Assembly (NCBI RefSeq): GCF_016134045.1
Contig: NZ_CP065915.1
Span: 1,054,001 to 1,118,000, forward strand
Source of the DNA: Pelagovum pacificum
GTDB lineage: Bacteria > Pseudomonadota > Alphaproteobacteria > Rhodobacterales > Rhodobacteraceae
Reading direction: 5' to 3'
DNA length: 64,000 nucleotides
The notes beneath the pieces are model-generated. The model was not told the origin of the DNA and ran no database searches. It worked only from the letters and a program-made list of their open reading frames with translations. Below are positions 61,993 to 64,000 of this stretch, one piece after another (position 1 is the first letter of the stretch; each line of letters starts with the position of its first letter). The position numbers and the translations under genes were made by a program.

Positions 61993-62445
61993 TCAGACCG
62001 GCGGATCTTCGGGCGGCGTTGCGTTCTGCGCGGTGTCCTGCGGGGCCGGTGGCGGGGTGCGATCGGCCTCCGCGGCGTCCCGTGCGGCGACTTCGGCCTT
62101 GGCATCGGCGTCGGCCTTGAGCGCCGCTGCCGCGTCCGCGCGGGCGGCGGCGGCGCGCGCCCTGTCGCGTGCGGCCTGCCGGGCGGCGTCGTCCGGGAGC
62201 ATCCGAATGCCCCACGGTTTCAACGTGCGCTCCACCGGTGCGAGACTGCCGACTGCATCGGGGGACAGGCCGAGGCGGGCGGAGATGGTCGCTGCACCCT
62301 GAGACGTCGACGCGGGCAGGGGCAGCGGAGTTTCGGGCGTTGGGTCGCGGGCAAGCGCCGTCGCGTCCGCGGTGGGGCGCTGGTCGGCGACGAGGACGGG
62401 CGCCGCGATGGCCGGGCGAAAGGTGACCTCCAATCTGACCTCCAT
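61993..62445 (-). CDS. Ala/Asp-rich hypothetical protein
   Basis: The product would have 150 residues, start ATG at 62445. The N-terminal half (MEVRLEVTFRPAIAAPVLVADQRPTADATALARDPTPE... LGLSPDAVGSLAPVERTLKPWGIRML) is weakly structured; the second half is an Ala/Arg/Asp coiled or disordered stretch ending in Pro-rich residues. No family is recognised, and the strong compositional bias makes coding status uncertain. The start codon lies inside the left arm of a large inverted repeat (62442-62537). Confidence 0.45.
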   Translation of the reverse strand: MEVRLEVTFRPAIAAPVLVADQRPTADATALARDPTPETPLPLPASTSQGAATISARLGLSPDAVGSLAPVERTLKPWGIRMLPDDAARQAARDRARAAAARADAAAALKADADAKAEVAARDAAEADRTPPPAPQDTAQNATPPEDPPV

Positions 62446-62537
62446 CTGTGAAGGGTTACGGGGGCGTTGCTGTGGACAAAACTACAACGAGCGTTGGGCC
62501 CGAGTCGTTAATGCGCCCCCGAAATCTTCACAGATGG
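62442..62537. repeat. Nested inverted repeat (12-bp outer arms, 8-bp inner arms)
   Basis: Outer arms CCATCTGTGAAG (62442-62453) and CTTCACAGATGG (62526-62537) are perfectly complementary. Inside them CGGGGGCG (62459-62466) and CGCCCCCG (62514-62521) also pair perfectly. A short AACGA / TCGTT pair sits near the centre. The element lies between the end of the livF-like gene and the start of the small hypothetical gene and covers that gene's ATG. It could be an RNA structure on either strand, a terminator, or a small mobile element. Confidence 0.7.
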
Positions 62538-62554
62538 TGAACCCCCGGTCAGGA

Positions 62555-63328
62555 TCAGATGGCGAGGTACTGGGCGCGCAACTTCTCGTCGTCGAGCACG
62601 TCCTGCGCGGAGCCGTCGTAGACCACCTTGCCGATGTCGAGGATCACCGCGCGGTCGGCGAGCTTGAGCGCGGCGACCGCGTTCTGCTCGACGATGACGG
62701 TGGTGATGCCCTGGTCGCGGATCAGCTCCAGAGTCTTGGCGATCTCCTGGACGATGACGGGGGCGAGCCCCTCGTAGGGTTCGTCAAGCAGCAGGACCTT
62801 GATGTCCCGGCAGAGCGCGCGGGCGATGGAGAGCATCTGCTGCTCGCCGCCGGACAGCGTCACGCCTTCCTGGCGCCGCCGCTCGGCGAGGCGGGGGAAC
62901 AGCTCGTAGACGCGGTCGAGCGACCAGCCGACGGGTGGGGCGATCTGCGCGAGCTGCAGGTTCTCCTCGACCGTGAGGCCGGGGATGATGCGACGGTCCT
63001 CGGGCACCAGCGCGATGCCGGCGCGCGCGGCCTCGTGAGCGCGCATCTTGTGGAGCGGCTGGTGGTCGAGCCAGATCTCGCCATGCCGCAGCGCGGGATC
63101 GTCGAGCCGGGCGATGGTGCGCAGGGTCGAGGTCTTACCCGCGCCGTTGCGGCCGAGCAGGGCGAGGATCTCACCCTCGTGGATGTCGAAGCTGACACCC
63201 TGAACGATGTAGCTTTCGCCGTAATAGGCTTCGATGTCCCAGACGCTCAGGTACTTGGCGTGGGTCGCGGCCATGTTGCGGTGGCGGTCGTAGGTGCCTT
63301 CGGCACGCAGCGTTTCGACGTTGGTCAT
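62555..63328 (-). CDS. livF: Branched-chain amino-acid ABC transporter ATPase (LivF-like)
   Basis: The product has 257 residues from the ATG at 63328 (AGGAGAG upstream). ABC motifs in order: Walker A ALLGRNGAGKTSTLRTI (about 57-70), Q-loop region, signature VTLSGGEQQMLSIARAL, Walker B KVLLLDEPYEGLAPVIVQEI and H-loop region. The YYGESYIVQGVSFDIHEGEILALLG start and RRIIPGLTVEENL stretch are typical of LivF proteins of HAAT importers. An N-terminal extension of about 28 residues precedes the family start. It is coupled to the upstream LivG-like gene, ending at 63340, 11 bp away. Confidence 0.9.
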   Translation of the reverse strand: MTNVETLRAEGTYDRHRNMAATHAKYLSVWDIEAYYGESYIVQGVSFDIHEGEILALLGRNGAGKTSTLRTIARLDDPALRHGEIWLDHQPLHKMRAHEAARAGIALVPEDRRIIPGLTVEENLQLAQIAPPVGWSLDRVYELFPRLAERRRQEGVTLSGGEQQMLSIARALCRDIKVLLLDEPYEGLAPVIVQEIAKTLELIRDQGITTVIVEQNAVAALKLADRAVILDIGKVVYDGSAQDVLDDEKLRAQYLAI

Positions 63329-63339
63329 GGCAGCTCTCC

Positions 63340-64000
63340 TCAGACCTGTGCTTCGCCGAGATAGGCTTCGCGGACCTTCGGGTGGCCCTTGATGTTCTCC
63401 GGCGTCTCCTCGACCAGCGGCGACCCCTGGGCGAGCACGGTGATCCGCTCGGCCAGCGAGAAGACGACATGCATGTCGTGCTCGATGATGCACATGGTGA
63501 TGTCGCGCTTCTGCTTGATCTCCTTGAGCAGGTCGATCGTGTTGTTGGTGTCGGCGCGGGCCATCCCCGCCGTCGGTTCGTCGAGCAGCAGCAGGCGCGG
63601 GTTCTGCACGAGGCACATCGCCATCTCGAGCCGCCGCTTGTCGCCGCGCGAGAGCGAGGAGGCGAGCATGTCGCGCTTCTCGGCCATGTTGACGTCTTCC
63701 AGCATCGTCTCCGCCTGCTGGCGCAGGTCGCGTTCGCGGCTGACGCTTTCGAGCGCGTGCATCCGGAACGCGCCGTCGCGCTTGGCGAAGCAGGGGATCA
63801 TCATGTTCTCGATCACCGTGAGATCGGCGAAGATCTCGGGCGTCTGGAACACGCGGGAGATGCCCATCTGGTTGATCTCGTAGGGTTTGCGCCCCAGCAC
63901 CGACTGGCCGTCGAACATGACCGAGCCGCTGTCGGGGATCAGCTTGCCGACGAGGCAGTTGAGCAGGGTCGACTTGCCGGCGCCGTTCGGGCCGATGATT
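63340..64000 (-). CDS. livG: Branched-chain amino-acid ABC transporter ATPase (LivG-like), 5' end beyond window
   Basis: The frame is open to the right edge, so the N-terminus is missing; about 219 residues are visible. Walker A IIGPNGAGKSTLLNCLVG is the first part seen, followed by SVMFDGQSV, ISRVFQTPEIFADLTVIENMMI (the Q-loop and helical domain of LivG), SSLSRGDKRRLEMAMCLVQNP (signature, here SRGDKR) and LLLLDEPTAGMARADTNNT (Walker B). It pairs with the LivF-like ATPase on the same strand and would form the two ATPases of a HAAT importer. Permease and binding-protein genes would lie outside the window. Confidence 0.9.
   Translation of the reverse strand, partial: IIGPNGAGKSTLLNCLVGKLIPDSGSVMFDGQSVLGRKPYEINQMGISRVFQTPEIFADLTVIENMMIPCFAKRDGAFRMHALESVSRERDLRQQAETMLEDVNMAEKRDMLASSLSRGDKRRLEMAMCLVQNPRLLLLDEPTAGMARADTNNTIDLLKEIKQKRDITMCIIEHDMHVVFSLAERITVLAQGSPLVEETPENIKGHPKVREAYLGEAQV

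Overview
The window is about 64 kb of GC-rich, gene-dense bacterial chromosome. Gene content and order point to an alphaproteobacterium of the Rhodobacteraceae (Roseobacter group). Markers are the cluster NDUFA12-mlaD-DUF2155-aat near accB-accC, the order hisB-hisH-hisA-hisF-hisE, an alphaproteobacterial-type ornithine decarboxylase, a single-chain pyruvate carboxylase, and several small proteins that look typical of that family. This assignment is inferred from gene families, not from a database match. No rRNA, integrase, transposase, plasmid origin or CRISPR array was seen. Two tRNA genes are present: Tyr-GTA and Gly-GCC.

Layout. 1-7.3 kb: a 1360-residue low-complexity membrane protein with GspL/PilM-like and GspC/PilP-like ends, a SIMPL protein, a GT-A-like enzyme and small envelope proteins. 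7.3-16.9 kb: an RND-type exporter, a Gfo/Idh/MocA-aldo/keto reductase fusion, an MscS channel, a 14-TM MFS exporter and an EamA transporter. 17-23.2 kb: an exopolysaccharide locus, with a Cache sensor lacking an output domain, a secreted protein, and the operon GH8 glucanase - HlyD-like protein - BcsA-like GT2. The operon resembles the bgsBA mixed-linkage beta-glucan locus more than a full bcs operon. 23.3-26.6 kb: an amino-acid permease, tRNA-Tyr, rlmB, a zinc-ribbon protein and a CoA-binding protein. 26.7-30.7 kb: the his cluster, split by a TetR-type regulator on the opposite strand. 30.9-33.1 kb: two exported proteins with GYF-like domains, one with Sel1 repeats. 33.1-43.1 kb: an XRE-like regulator divergent, across a visibly AT-rich 577-bp region, from a 2905-residue Ca-binding RTX/beta-helix/FG-GAP protein. 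43.4-54.8 kb: a membrane protein, tRNA-Gly, TerC, a CpdA-like phosphoesterase, pyruvate carboxylase, UvrD-type helicase, rluE and ornithine decarboxylase. 55.2-64 kb: an M20 amidohydrolase, a second GT-A-like protein, NDUFA12-mlaD-DUF2155, aat, a methyltransferase, accC-accB, and livF plus a truncated livG.

How the genes fit together. Three units look like candidate surface or biofilm systems: the glucan operon with its nearby Cache sensor, the giant RTX adhesin-like protein with its long control region and divergent regulator, and the secreted GYF/Sel1 pair. The rest is mostly housekeeping: histidine synthesis, anaplerosis, fatty-acid initiation, translation and protein turnover, branched-chain amino-acid uptake and DNA repair.

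At small scale the window carries many intrinsic-terminator-like hairpins. It also carries a recurrent short palindrome of the form TGTCCG-N4-CGGACA; at three genes a copy contains the TGA stop codon. A nested 96-bp inverted repeat (62442-62537) overlaps the start codon of a small hypothetical gene. All functional statements come from reading motifs by eye; none was checked by database search.
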